From Bacillus sp. NTK074B (GTDB lineage: Bacteria; Bacillota; Bacilli; Bacillales; Bacillaceae_B), in the NCBI RefSeq assembly GCF_017303375.1, contig NZ_JAFKOH010000009.1:124001-188000 (forward strand): DNA of 64,000 nucleotides. The letters run 5' to 3'. The notes beneath the pieces are model-generated. The model ran no database searches. It was not told the origin of the DNA and saw only the letters and a list, made by a program, of their open reading frames with translations. The position numbers were made by a program, and so were the translations under genes. Every line of letters starts with the position of its first letter. The first letter of the stretch is position 1. Shown here piece after piece: positions 25,829 to 33,894 of this stretch.

Positions 25829-25855
25829 CACAATACAAATGGAGGAGTGAATAAA

Positions 25856-26278
25856 ATGGATGCATTATACACAGCAAAAGCAACAGCTGAAGGCGGCAGA
25901 GCAGGAAAAGTAAAAAGCAGTGACGGAGTATTGGATGTGGCACTTGCCATGCCTAAATCACTTGGTGGCAACGGGGCAGAAGGAGCAACAAACCCGGAGC
26001 AGTTATTTGCAGCCGGTTATGCAGCATGCTTTGACAGCGCCCTTAACTTAGTCGCTCGTCAGGAAAAGAAAAAAATCGAATCCAAGGTAACAGCGGAAGT
26101 CTCCATCGGAAAAGATACGGATGGCGGATTCAAGCTGGGCGTAGCCCTAGTCGTAGGTGTCAGCGGTGTAGAACTGGACGAAGCGAAGCAATTGGTCGAG
26201 AAAGCCCATGGTGTATGTCCTTACTCAAAAGCAACAAGCGGAAATATCGAAGTTGAATTACACACTGAATCGATGTAA
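25856..26278 (+). CDS. ohrA: Organic hydroperoxide reductase Ohr
   Basis: A 140-residue thiol peroxidase of the Ohr/OsmC family. The catalytic pair is Cys58 (GYAACF) and Cys121 (VCPYSKA), with the family opening LYTAKATAEGGRAG and TNPEQLFAAGYAAC. It reduces organic and fatty acid hydroperoxides in the cytoplasm with lipoylated proteins as electron donor. The start is ATG 25856, 10 bases after GGAGG; the GTG three codons earlier abuts that site. It is regulated by the divergent OhrR. Confidence 0.93.
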   Translation: MDALYTAKATAEGGRAGKVKSSDGVLDVALAMPKSLGGNGAEGATNPEQLFAAGYAACFDSALNLVARQEKKKIESKVTAEVSIGKDTDGGFKLGVALVVGVSGVELDEAKQLVEKAHGVCPYSKATSGNIEVELHTESM

Positions 26279-26285
26279 GCTTCCC

Positions 26286-26317
26286 GGATGGGCCTTTTCA
26301 TGGCCCGTCCTTTTTTT
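26286..26317 (+). terminator. Terminator of ohr
   Basis: GGATGGGCC and GGCCCGTCC pair with one G-T, followed by seven T. Confidence 0.85.
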
Positions 26318-26327
26318 GAGAATAAAA

Positions 26328-26370
26328 CGAACATTCGTTCTTGTTTTTATTCCGTATTGTGCTCTATAAT
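26328..26370 (+). promoter_or_regulatory. Possible LexA box and promoter
   Basis: CGAACATTCGTTCT (26328-26341) fits the Bacillus LexA consensus CGAACRNRYGTTYC except at two positions. TTGTTT (26341-26346) and TATAAT (26365-26370), 18 bases apart, form a promoter for the VOC gene, so the box touches the -35. SOS control is an inference. Confidence 0.45.
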
Positions 26371-26410
26371 AAAAGAGTACAAAATTCATCGAAACGGGAG
26401 TGGAGAAAGT

Positions 26411-26821
26411 ATGAAACATCAGGCTACACCTTATTTTAGTTTTGACGGCATGGCAAGGGATGCGCTGGAGTACTATAAAGAAGTGTTTGAGGGGGAAGTG
26501 CTGGGAATTCAGACGTTCGGAGAGACAGATTTTCCAAGCCCACCTGAAATTTCAGACCATATCATGCACGCTCAATTTAAAAAAGGAGAGCTTTTCTTTA
26601 TGATGTCGGACAGCTTTCCCGGCCAGGCACCGAATGTTGGCAATCATATTTCTCTGGTCCTTGAACTGGAAAGTGAAGAGGAAATCCATACTTATTATAA
26701 GCGGCTAACTGAAAAGGGAACGGTCGTGATGGAGCTTCAAGACACTTTCTGGGGGGCGATCTATGCTAAAGTGAGAGATCCTTTTGGAATCAACTGGGAC
26801 TTGAATTACACAAAGAAATAA
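26411..26821 (+). CDS. VOC-superfamily protein (PhnB/YjdN-like)
   Basis: A 136-residue glyoxalase-fold protein: TPYFSFDGMARDALEYYKEV at the start, then FGETDF, ISDHIMHAQFKKGELFFMMS, and FWGAIYAKVRDPFGINWDL at the end. This is the PhnB/3-demethylubiquinone-methyltransferase-like branch, whose members are mostly of unknown substrate. The start is ATG 26411 with GTGGAG 5 bases upstream; the ORF is open for 41 more codons but those run through the promoter. A LexA-like box upstream raises the possibility of DNA-damage induction. Confidence 0.8.
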   Translation: MKHQATPYFSFDGMARDALEYYKEVFEGEVLGIQTFGETDFPSPPEISDHIMHAQFKKGELFFMMSDSFPGQAPNVGNHISLVLELESEEEIHTYYKRLTEKGTVVMELQDTFWGAIYAKVRDPFGINWDLNYTKK

Positions 26822-26827
26822 ATAATA

Positions 26828-26860
26828 AGGCTGCTGCATTACCTGACTATGCAGCAGCCT
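26828..26860. terminator. Hairpin between the VOC gene and the msr operon
   Basis: AGGCTGCTGCAT and ATGCAGCAGCCT form a perfect 12-bp stem. T-rich sequence follows on the minus strand, so it mainly ends the msr operon. Confidence 0.75.
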
Positions 26861-26884
26861 CCATCCTGGATCCTTCAATCCATA

Positions 26885-27532
26885 TCATTGGACGTATGGA
26901 AGGTCCGTCCCCCTCACGACATGATAATACTTCTCCATCTTCTGGAGCCGTCCTTCTAGGATGAGTTCTTTTGTCAGGCTTGTGACAGTCTCCCTGGTAG
27001 ATCCGATGAAACCCGCGATGTCCTGGTGGGTTAGGGGGAGATCGATTTTAATAGAGTTCCCTGTCTTTTTCCCGAAGCGTGGCATAAGGAAGGCCATGAG
27101 ACAAAGGATTCTCTCTTTAACGGGGGCATACATGATTCGTTCGAGGAATTGATTGCGCTCCTTCATTTGCTGGTTCAGGCTTGAATATATTTCTGTCACA
27201 TCATGATGATGCGCAACACTTAAACGATCCACTTGTTTATAATTGAGCACGCCTACCACTGTCGAGTCGATCGATTCTGCATACACACCCTCATCATCTA
27301 AACTAAAACGGGGCATATTACTGAAGAATTCACCCTTGCCAAGAACGGTAAGGATGGTTTTCCGCCCTTCCTCACTGTTCTTATAGAGCTTTACTTTCCC
27401 TGAATGGATCATATATAGATTCTTGCTTAATGAAAAAGGCTGAAAAATGATCTCTTTTTTTGAGTAGTTTACAAGTCGTCCTGAAAGACTTTCTACCAAA
27501 GGCATAGATGGCAATGGGATAGCTGGATTCAT
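26885..27532 (-). CDS. Crp/Fnr-family transcriptional regulator
   Basis: A 215-residue regulator with a cyclic-nucleotide-binding-like domain ([31 protein letters not shown]) and a C-terminal winged helix ([20 protein letters not shown]). No FNR-type cysteine cluster is present, so the signal is not an iron-sulfur cluster. It is the last gene of the DM13/two-component/MsrAB operon and its ATG overlaps the msrAB stop by four bases, with GAGGGG upstream. The last codons contain GGGGGACGGACCTT, a copy of a repeat found elsewhere in the window. Ligand and targets are unknown. Confidence 0.85.
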   Translation of the reverse strand: MNPAIPLPSMPLVESLSGRLVNYSKKEIIFQPFSLSKNLYMIHSGKVKLYKNSEEGRKTILTVLGKGEFFSNMPRFSLDDEGVYAESIDSTVVGVLNYKQVDRLSVAHHHDVTEIYSSLNQQMKERNQFLERIMYAPVKERILCLMAFLMPRFGKKTGNSIKIDLPLTHQDIAGFIGSTRETVTSLTKELILEGRLQKMEKYYHVVRGTDLPYVQ

Positions 27533-28671
27533 GACGTCCCCTCCTCACTACTTTCAAATTCGGACACAAACTCACCATAGCCCTGCTCTTTTAATTCATC
27601 TTTCGGAACGAATCTGAGGGCTGCGGAGTTCATGCAGTACCTCAATCCTGTAGGCTCCGGCCCATCTTCAAATACATGACCAAGGTGGGAATCGGCATGC
27701 TTACTCCTGACCTCGGTGCGGACCATGAACAATGTGCGGTCCTTGACTTCAACAATATTCTCTTCCACGAGAGGCTTGGTGAAACTTGGCCACCCTGTTC
27801 CACTTTTGTATTTATCCTTCGAGCTGAAAAGAGGTTCACCAGAGACCACATCCACATAGATCTCCTCTTCCTTGTTATCCCAATATTCATTGTTGAACGC
27901 TTCTTCCGTATCGTCTTCCTGAGTGACTTTATATTGAGTATCCGTTAACTTCTCTTTTAACTCTTCCTCTGTAAATGAAGGATAAAGTGATTGGGTTTGA
28001 AGGATGATATACCGGTCTTCTCCCCAGGCCTCATCCAGAAAATCATCCCTGCCTGAATTGCTTCGATAGAACTTGTAGCTTAACTTATTTTTCTTATAAT
28101 AATCCTGGTGGTACTCTTCCGCTTTGTAAAAGGTTTTGGCAGGTTGGATCTCGGTGACAATCTCTTCTTTAAAACGTCCTGAGTCTTTCAATTCTTTTTT
28201 TGACTGCTCCGCTGCCTTCATTTGTTCTTCATTATGATAGAAAATCCCACTCACATATTGGGGTCCGCGGTCAACGAATTGTCCGCCATCATCGGTCGGG
28301 TCGATTTGTCTCCAGAAGACCTTTAATAACTGGTCATAGGTAATCACTTCAGGGTTATACTCTATTTGGACCGCTTCCACATGTCCCGTTTGTTTGGATG
28401 AAACTTCGTCATATGTCGGATTTTTCTCTTCTCCTCCCGTGTATCCTGAAATGACAGCATAAACACCGTCCAACTTTTCAAATGGCGGTTCCATGCACCA
28501 GAAGCAGCCTCCTGCAAAAGTCGCTATGGCATGATCTTCATCGATCATATCTGATTTAACCGCTTCACTCCCCAACGATTTCTGCGTCATGCTTGCATAC
28601 AGTTTCGGTCCGAAAAAAGCGGCAAGACCCACTATCAGTATCACACCGATTCCCATCACAATTTTTTTCAT
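27529..28671 (-). CDS. msrAB: Membrane-anchored MsrA-MsrB methionine sulfoxide reductase fusion
   Basis: A 380-residue two-domain protein. Residues 1-25 are a hydrophobic anchor or uncleaved signal ([17 protein letters not shown]), which puts the enzyme outside the membrane. MsrA spans about 48-205 with active site [12 protein letters not shown]; MsrB spans about 235-360 with [26 protein letters not shown] and the catalytic cysteine in [12 protein letters not shown]. MsrA and MsrB reduce the S and R forms of methionine sulfoxide. The zinc-binding CxxC pairs of many MsrB proteins are absent. It overlaps the kinase gene by four bases and has AGGAGG upstream. Confidence 0.92.
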   Translation of the reverse strand: MKKIVMGIGVILIVGLAAFFGPKLYASMTQKSLGSEAVKSDMIDEDHAIATFAGGCFWCMEPPFEKLDGVYAVISGYTGGEEKNPTYDEVSSKQTGHVEAVQIEYNPEVITYDQLLKVFWRQIDPTDDGGQFVDRGPQYVSGIFYHNEEQMKAAEQSKKELKDSGRFKEEIVTEIQPAKTFYKAEEYHQDYYKKNKLSYKFYRSNSGRDDFLDEAWGEDRYIILQTQSLYPSFTEEELKEKLTDTQYKVTQEDDTEEAFNNEYWDNKEEEIYVDVVSGEPLFSSKDKYKSGTGWPSFTKPLVEENIVEVKDRTLFMVRTEVRSKHADSHLGHVFEDGPEPTGLRYCMNSAALRFVPKDELKEQGYGEFVSEFESSEEGTS

Positions 28672-29723
28672 CGTCTCTCCTCCTTACTATTTTTCAAAGG
28701 TATTCGAAACCAGAACGTGCTGCCCGATTGTCCATCACTTTCAACACCTATTTCTCCACCGTGAAGCTCTATGATTTCTTTGCTGATGGAGAGGCCAAGG
28801 CCAGATCCACCTCCCGCCTTGTTGCGGGATTTCTCTACCCTGTAGAATCGTTCAAAAATCGAAGCTTGTTCTTCAAAGGGGACTCCTCTTCCCTGGTCTT
28901 TCACAGAAAACTCTGCCTGTTCCCCAATATTCACAGCACGAATTTCGAGAATGGTATGGTCAGGGGAAAAGGAAAGAGCATTTTGAATAAGATTGGTCAT
29001 GACCCTCTTGATTCCAACAGGCATTAATGGAACGAGAGGCAGGCTATCATCGTATTCAACTTTCACTTCTATATCTTTCTCCTGTATTTTGCGTTCGAAC
29101 TGCTGTATGGTATCAATCAAAAGCTGATCGATCGGAGTAGGATGCGGTTCCCAGGAAAGCTTTCTATTTTCCAGCTGAGAAAACTCCAGAACTTCTTCAA
29201 TCAATAGACTTAATTTTTCCGTTTCAGATAAAATCGTTTCATAATATCGTTTGCGTGTCTTCGGATCTTCGATGATGTCATCATTCAAAGCCGCCACAAA
29301 GGAGTGGATGGATGACAGGGGTGTCCTCAAGTCATGTGATACATTGGCAATGAGCTCACTCTTGAATTTTTCTGATTCCTTTAATTCACCAAACATCCTT
29401 TCGATCCTTGAGGACATATGATTAAAGTTGGCAGCAAGCTCCTTGATTTCCTTTGGCCCCTCCTCTGTCACCTTTACATCAAAGTCGCCGTTCGCCATTT
29501 TGCCTGCTTCCCTGCTCATCTGCTTCACAGATTTTAACAAAGGGGAGGTAATCATCAAATTCACGGCAAACGATAACAATCCTGCTCCCAATGTTATGAG
29601 TGAAAGGAGAATGATGATGTCCGGTGAGATGAACATTTGCACATATGAAATAGTGAGGAAAACGAGAATTACGACAAGAGAAATGGTGTTGGCCAGAATG
29701 AGGAGAGTTCTAATCTTCATCAT
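28668..29723 (-). CDS. Sensor histidine kinase of the msr operon
   Basis: A 351-residue membrane kinase. Two helices at about 5-27 and 34-55 are separated by only a few outside residues, so it is of the intramembrane-sensing type. HAMP (about 56-108), HisKA with the phosphorylated His in [14 protein letters not shown] box ([12 protein letters not shown]), G1 ([10 protein letters not shown]) and G2 (GSGLGLSI) follow in order. It overlaps the regulator stop by 14 bases (start ATG 29723; 29720 is an alternative). It should pass phosphate to the regulator encoded just upstream. With so small a sensor loop it may sense through another membrane protein. Confidence 0.9.
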   Translation of the reverse strand: MMKIRTLLILANTISLVVILVFLTISYVQMFISPDIIILLSLITLGAGLLSFAVNLMITSPLLKSVKQMSREAGKMANGDFDVKVTEEGPKEIKELAANFNHMSSRIERMFGELKESEKFKSELIANVSHDLRTPLSSIHSFVAALNDDIIEDPKTRKRYYETILSETEKLSLLIEEVLEFSQLENRKLSWEPHPTPIDQLLIDTIQQFERKIQEKDIEVKVEYDDSLPLVPLMPVGIKRVMTNLIQNALSFSPDHTILEIRAVNIGEQAEFSVKDQGRGVPFEEQASIFERFYRVEKSRNKAGGGSGLGLSISKEIIELHGGEIGVESDGQSGSTFWFRIPLKNSKEERR

Positions 29724-30414
29724 GATGCTTCCCTTCGAATTTATAACCGATTCCCCATACGGTTTTAATCCATTGGGGATCAGAAGGATCATTCTCGATC
29801 TTTTCCCTCAGTCTGCGGATATGGACGTTGATCGTATTAGCATCTCCGAGATATTCATATCCCCATAACGTTTCGATCAGCTGGGACTTGGAAAACACCT
29901 GAGCAGGATGTTGGGCCAGTAAAGATAATAGTTCAAACTCCTTCACTGTCATTTCAACTTCATTTCCCCTTGAGATCACTTTTCGTTTATGTCGGTCAAT
30001 AAGCAGCCCCTTCCACTTAAGTACCTCCTGTTGTCCTTCCCTTCCTTCAGAGTAGGTTCTTCTTAGTACGTTTTTAACCCGCAGTAACAGTTCACGCGGA
30101 CTGAATGGTTTCGTGACATAATCGTCCGCCCCGATTGTAAGTCCGTACATCCGATCCTTCTCTTGACCGAGTGCTGTCAGCATGATGATCGGAGTGTCAT
30201 GTTCTTCCCTGATTTTTTCTGCTACCTGCCACCCATCCATTTCGGGCATCATGATGTCAAGGACCACAATGTCCGGATTGACCGATTGATACATGTCGAG
30301 TGCTTCTATCCCATTAACAGATGTACTCACTTCATATCCCTCCCGGACAAGATAGCGTGAACATACATCTAAGATATTTTCTTCATCGTCTACCAACAAC
30401 ACTTTTTTTGCCAC
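29710..30414 (-). CDS. OmpR-family response regulator of the msr operon
   Basis: A 234-residue regulator: receiver with acidic pocket VDDEEN, phospho-acceptor Asp in IVVLDIMMPEMDGW and conserved Lys in DDYVTKPFSPREL, then a winged-helix effector (about 135-230) ending [14 protein letters not shown]. The start is taken as GTG 30414, 8 bases after AAAGGGG; an ATG nine codons upstream lies inside the end of the DM13 gene and lacks a good site. Direct TTAAGA repeats upstream of the operon are likely its binding site. Confidence 0.88.
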   Translation of the reverse strand: MAKKVLLVDDEENILDVCSRYLVREGYEVSTSVNGIEALDMYQSVNPDIVVLDIMMPEMDGWQVAEKIREEHDTPIIMLTALGQEKDRMYGLTIGADDYVTKPFSPRELLLRVKNVLRRTYSEGREGQQEVLKWKGLLIDRHKRKVISRGNEVEMTVKEFELLSLLAQHPAQVFSKSQLIETLWGYEYLGDANTINVHIRRLREKIENDPSDPQWIKTVWGIGYKFEGKHHDED

Positions 30415-30427
30415 TTTGAACGCCCCT

Positions 30428-30943
30428 TTACATCCCTGCACCTAATTCAGCACTTCCAAAATCCACATTGAATTGCTTACACCAGATCACCATTTTCATT
30501 CCTTCAGCCGCTGATACTCCACTGGGGATTTCATGGTTTTGATTGCCTATGTTTCCTTTTAACTCTCCAAGAGAAACTCCTTCTTTGGTTTCTTGATCTG
30601 CTTCTACTAAGTAAACGTAAAGATCCGGTCCATTGGTCACTTCAAAATTTTCCAATCGAACATGTTTTCCAGAAACCATCACATTCCCTTGTGCATGATG
30701 ATTGGAGTCTGCCCCTTTGAATGTTCCCGTGAGTTCATTTTCTTTCATTGTATCTTTTGTCATAGCCTCTTGCGAAAATGAATCGGTTTCTTTCATAGTA
30801 TCCTCTTCATTTTCTTTCATATGAGAGGCTGTAGTGGATTCAGGTGCTTCATTTACGACCTTATGGAAGAAAAGGGGGGATACAAGCCACCAGCCGACTC
30901 CCAACAAGCCTGCTGCAACAATTCCTATCACCCATTTTTTCAA
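30428..30943 (-). CDS. DM13-domain protein, membrane-anchored
   Basis: A 171-residue exported protein. A hydrophobic segment (VIGIVAAGLLGVGWWLVSP) anchors it, then a Thr/Ser/Glu/Met-rich linker to about residue 70, then a DM13 domain: GTFKGADSNHHAQGNVMV, ENFEVTNGPDLYVYL, GELKGNIGNQNHEIPSG and the conserved cysteine in MVIWCKQFNVDFG. DM13 domains are proposed to take part in electron transfer or cytochrome-like redox chemistry. It is the first gene of the operon, 13 bases before the regulator. I favour TTG 30943 because AGAGG lies 9 bases before it; the ATG three codons upstream abuts that site. Confidence 0.82.
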   Translation of the reverse strand: MKKWVIGIVAAGLLGVGWWLVSPLFFHKVVNEAPESTTASHMKENEEDTMKETDSFSQEAMTKDTMKENELTGTFKGADSNHHAQGNVMVSGKHVRLENFEVTNGPDLYVYLVEADQETKEGVSLGELKGNIGNQNHEIPSGVSAAEGMKMVIWCKQFNVDFGSAELGAGM

Positions 30944-30975
30944 TACAATCATCCTCTCTCTTTCCCATTACCTGT

Positions 30976-31029
30976 AGTATAAAAAACAAATCTTATGGAA
31001 TCTTAACGGAATTCTTAATTAATTCTTAA
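30976..31029 (-). promoter_or_regulatory. Promoter and direct repeats in front of the DM13-msr operon
   Basis: On the minus strand TTAAGA occurs at 31029-31024, 31018-31013 and 31006-31001, with a degenerate fourth ATAAGA at 30996-30991, spaced 10-12 bases. TATACT (30981-30976) follows at a -10 distance and no good -35 is present. This is the usual layout of a promoter activated by an OmpR-type regulator, probably the one in the operon. Confidence 0.65.
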
Positions 31030-31338
31030 CTGTGGGCAACGGACAAAAAGCCACGTTGGAGCCATCATATCAGCTCTCGTTCAAACCAAAGAATCCTCCA
31101 ATTGAAGTTGCTTTACATATTCACTTCAGAATGTAGAGCAACTAACATTAGCTGTTCTACATCAATGATCATGTAAGAAAGATTTGCGCGTTCCATCTGG
31201 TCTGGGTACATTTTCATAAAATCTCTTCATCTGGGTTAACGCCCATACCATTTGGATGTGAAAAGAATACTCATAACCTAGATAGAGAGGAGGTTTTATG
31301 CTTTGAATGATTTTCAGACATTAAATAGGGAGCACTTT
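31030..31338. other. Intergenic DNA with one imperfect hairpin
   Basis: No gene is recognised. ATGTAGAGCA (31132-31141) and TGTTCTACAT (31157-31166) can pair with one mismatch around a 15-base loop. A strong AGAGGAGG site at about 31287 precedes a three-codon ORF and a possible TTG start at 31303 for the next gene. Confidence 0.35.
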
Positions 31339-31572
31339 ATGAACTATGGTGATTTTCGTCGCCCGATTGGACGCGTTGGATTTGGGAGACCCGGATTTGG
31401 ATATGGCGGATTCGGAAGACGCCCGTTTGGATTTGGCTTCAGCCCATTTGTAGGCGGCCTTGCCGGAGGATTATTGGGAGCGGCATTATTGAGCCCAGGT
31501 TACGGATATGGGTACGGTTATGGATATCCATCTCCTTATTATGGCTACCCTTCATACCCCTATTATTATTAA
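31339..31572 (+). CDS. Small Gly/Phe/Tyr-rich protein
   Basis: A 77-residue low-complexity protein. The first half repeats Gly-Phe-Gly-Arg-Pro units (GRPGFGYGGFGRRPFGFGF), the middle has a hydrophobic glycine segment (VGGLAGGLLGAALLSP), and the end is Gly-Tyr and Tyr-Pro-rich (YGYGYGYPSPYYGYP). Such proteins occur on spore and cell surfaces of bacilli, but no function is known. The start at ATG 31339 has AGGGAG 6 bases upstream; TTG 31303, 9 bases after GGAGG, would add 12 residues and is nearly as good. It is followed by a terminator. Confidence 0.6.
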   Translation: MNYGDFRRPIGRVGFGRPGFGYGGFGRRPFGFGFSPFVGGLAGGLLGAALLSPGYGYGYGYGYPSPYYGYPSYPYYY

Positions 31573-31589
31573 TCTCATACAACTAAAAG

Positions 31590-31628
31590 AGGAACCCGGA
31601 TTCCGCTGCAGGAATATGGGTTCCTTTT
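31590..31628 (+). terminator. Terminator
   Basis: AGGAACCC and GGGTTCCT form the outer stem, with ATTCC and GGAAT as an inner stem, followed by TTTTT. Confidence 0.82.
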
Positions 31629-31665
31629 TTCTGTCTTCAGAGCTGACGATGAGTAAGGTCTGTGA

Positions 31666-32646
31666 TTACGAAAAAACAGCCTCCGCTACGAGCTCATATG
31701 ACCTTAATTTATCTTCGAATTTCGCCACATTGGTTATGACCATAAATTCATCGGTTTGATACACTTCACTTAACATCTCTAGCTCTTCCTTCACTTTCTG
31801 AGGAGTCCCTACAATGCTTCTTTTCCTGTTTATTTTTACTTTTTCTTTCTCGAAATCTGATAGCGCCCTTGCCTTCGCTTCTTCCGTTGCAGGAATTTCT
31901 GTATCCCGGCCCTTCTCTACAGCCAATAACCACAAATCCTGGGTCATGGCTATTTCTTCTGCTTCCTCCTGTGTTGGAGCGCATACAACAAAGATACACA
32001 CATTACTCTTAGGTGTGGATAAAGAGTGAGAAGGCCGAAAGTGAGAATGATAATAATCCAGCGCCCTTTTTCCATTTACCGGATTGATGAAGTGACCAAA
32101 TGTAAATGCCGTACCCTTTTCTGCTGCCACCCGGGCTCCCCGGTGAGTGATTCCGAGTATCCATGGAAGTGGAGGAGCCGTTACATCGGGATACGCCTTC
32201 ACTGATTGGCCCGTGGAGAGATGCAAATATTCCTGCAGTGCTTCCACCTGTTTCGGAAACTCGTTCATACTCTTTTTCAGTCCATCCGTAAGAGCCAGTC
32301 TTGTCTCATATGAACCCCCTGGCGAACGTCCGATTCCAAGATCAATCCGATTAGGAAATAAGGTTTCCAACACCTTGAAATCCTCTGCAATTTTGTACGG
32401 GCTGTATTGGGGAAGCAGGACGCCCCCAGATCCGACCCTGATTGAATCCGTCATAGAAGCAATATGTGCCATCAACACCTGGGGACTAGAGCCGGCGAGA
32501 CCATTCGTATTATGATGCTCCGCCACCCAAAACCGTGTGTACCCCAATTCCTCCGCTCTCCTGGCAAGACGGACCGTATTCCTGAAAGCAGTCCCTGCAT
32601 CCTCGCCCCTGGATATCACAGACTGATCCAATACACTCAACTTCAT
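31666..32646 (-). CDS. Luciferase-like flavin monooxygenase (LLM class)
   Basis: A 326-residue TIM-barrel FMN oxidoreductase. KLSVLDQSVISRGEDAGTA, then YTRFWVAEHHNTNGLAGSSP, RVGSGGVLLPQYSPYKIAE and DLGIGRSPGG are the marks of the YwcH/YddN-type group of bacterial-luciferase-like proteins. It would use reduced FMN and oxygen on an unknown substrate. The start is ATG 32646, 8 bases after AAGGGGAG; a GTG three codons earlier is less well spaced. It stands alone. Confidence 0.87.
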   Translation of the reverse strand: MKLSVLDQSVISRGEDAGTAFRNTVRLARRAEELGYTRFWVAEHHNTNGLAGSSPQVLMAHIASMTDSIRVGSGGVLLPQYSPYKIAEDFKVLETLFPNRIDLGIGRSPGGSYETRLALTDGLKKSMNEFPKQVEALQEYLHLSTGQSVKAYPDVTAPPLPWILGITHRGARVAAEKGTAFTFGHFINPVNGKRALDYYHSHFRPSHSLSTPKSNVCIFVVCAPTQEEAEEIAMTQDLWLLAVEKGRDTEIPATEEAKARALSDFEKEKVKINRKRSIVGTPQKVKEELEMLSEVYQTDEFMVITNVAKFEDKLRSYELVAEAVFS

Positions 32647-32735
32647 TCCTATCACTCCCCTTGTCCATCTGAATTTCCCTTAGTATGTGCCCACCATTAT
32701 CCCACTAATATCCCTTGAAATAAAAAAAACTGCTT

Positions 32736-32868
32736 AGAGGGACGGACCTCCCTTTTTTATGGGTTGACAGAAGAAAAGCCCCTGGCTAATCGTGTCAAAA
32801 CGGCTTTGCACCAAGGTTTCTATTGAAATATCGAAGGGGGACGGACCTCGTTTTTCGAGGTCCGTCCC
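32736..32868. repeat. GGGACGGACCT repeats, one single and one hairpin copy
   Basis: AGAGGGACGGACCTC at 32736-32750 is followed by CCTTTTTTAT. At 32837-32868 GGGGACGGACCTCG and CGAGGTCCGTCCC form a 13-bp stem with a T-rich loop, directly after the catE stop on the minus strand, where it may end transcription. Further copies: 12004-12041 (hairpin), 26900-26915 (inside a gene end) and 35469-35481 (GAGGGACAGACCT). Confidence 0.75.
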
Positions 32869-32873
32869 TCCTA

Positions 32874-33722
32874 TCACAAGCTTAAGTCGATACGGTTTCC
32901 GGATGGGTCCCGGGTCAGGATTTTTCCTTCGTGTTCCTGGATGGACGCCCCGATGGACTGAAGTCTGTTCATGACGAGGGCTCGCTTTTCTTCATTAGGG
33001 AAATGCAGAGTGAACCAATTGAGTCCAGCACTGTTTTCGGCGGGAGGCGGTGCACCAACGCCATTCCATGTATTCAATCCAATATGATGATGGTACCCTC
33101 CGGTCGATATGAAGAGTGCCTGATTTTCAAAGCGGCTGACCACGTCGAAGCCAAGGCCTTTCCCGTAGAATTCTTCCGAGGACTTCAAATCTGAAACGTG
33201 TAGATGGATATGTCCCATCACTGTATCGAGAGGAAGCCCATTCCACGCTTCCCCCTCCGCCTCGGCTACAATTCCCCGGGCATCGATGGGATCCACTGTC
33301 ATCTTGACCTCTCCATCGTTCCATTTCCATTCCGTCGATGGACGGTCCCTATATATCTCGATTCCATTCCCATCGGGATCCGATAAATAAATGGCCTCAC
33401 TGACAAGATGATCGGACGAGCCCAGCTGAATATTCAATCGGATCAAGTGAGCCAATATTTTCCCAAGCTCTTCTCTATTTGGCAACAACAAGGCGAAATG
33501 ATATAACCCCGTCGTCCGCTGCTCTTTGGGCACGATATGCTCAGGCTGCTCCAAAGTTAACAGTGGATGAACTCCGTCTGCTGACAACGTTGTACTCTTC
33601 TGAGTTTGGTTCAGAACATTGAATCCAAGCACTTCCTGGTAAAAGGATAGGGATTGATGTAAATTCTGTACTTTAAGATTTACTTCCCCAACGAAAACAT
33701 GGGGATGTTTATGAAAGTTCAT
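32874..33722 (-). CDS. catE: Catechol-2,3-dioxygenase CatE
   Basis: A 282-residue extradiol dioxygenase with two VOC modules (about 8-125 and 167-280). GLYHFALLLPNREELG, SEAIYLSDPDGNGIEIYRDR, TVMGHIHLHVSDL and GGYHHHIGLNTWNGVGAP match B. subtilis CatE over the whole length. The iron ligands His and Glu are expected within HIHLHV, YHHHIG and the C-terminal DPSGN region. It opens the ring of catechols made from plant or quinone stress. GGAGG precedes the ATG. It is divergent from a CatR-type regulator. CatD, its usual partner in B. subtilis, is not adjacent; a DoxX relative lies at 45476-45886. Confidence 0.9.
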   Translation of the reverse strand: MNFHKHPHVFVGEVNLKVQNLHQSLSFYQEVLGFNVLNQTQKSTTLSADGVHPLLTLEQPEHIVPKEQRTTGLYHFALLLPNREELGKILAHLIRLNIQLGSSDHLVSEAIYLSDPDGNGIEIYRDRPSTEWKWNDGEVKMTVDPIDARGIVAEAEGEAWNGLPLDTVMGHIHLHVSDLKSSEEFYGKGLGFDVVSRFENQALFISTGGYHHHIGLNTWNGVGAPPPAENSAGLNWFTLHFPNEEKRALVMNRLQSIGASIQEHEGKILTRDPSGNRIDLSL

Positions 33723-33772
33723 TTTTATTTCCTCCGATTTTATTGATGGCTTGTTTAGGTGATTTTTTATAA

Positions 33773-33832
33773 GTTACTTTATGTAACCTACTTTAAATAA
33801 ATAACTAAACACCGTCAAGTAATCAACTTACT
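33773..33832. promoter_or_regulatory. catE/catR operator region
   Basis: Two 15-base palindromes: GTTAC-TTTAT-GTAAC (33773-33787) and AGTAA-TCAAC-TTACT (33818-33832). On the minus strand TTGACG (33813-33818) and TAAAGT (33790-33795), 17 bases apart, form the catE promoter, with the first palindrome over its start point. TATAAT (33832-33837) serves the plus strand. Confidence 0.65.
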
Positions 33833-33894
33833 ATAATATGATGAGTATGGTATACTACTAACTAGATTTTCCCCAGATGAATGGAGGCATTTAT

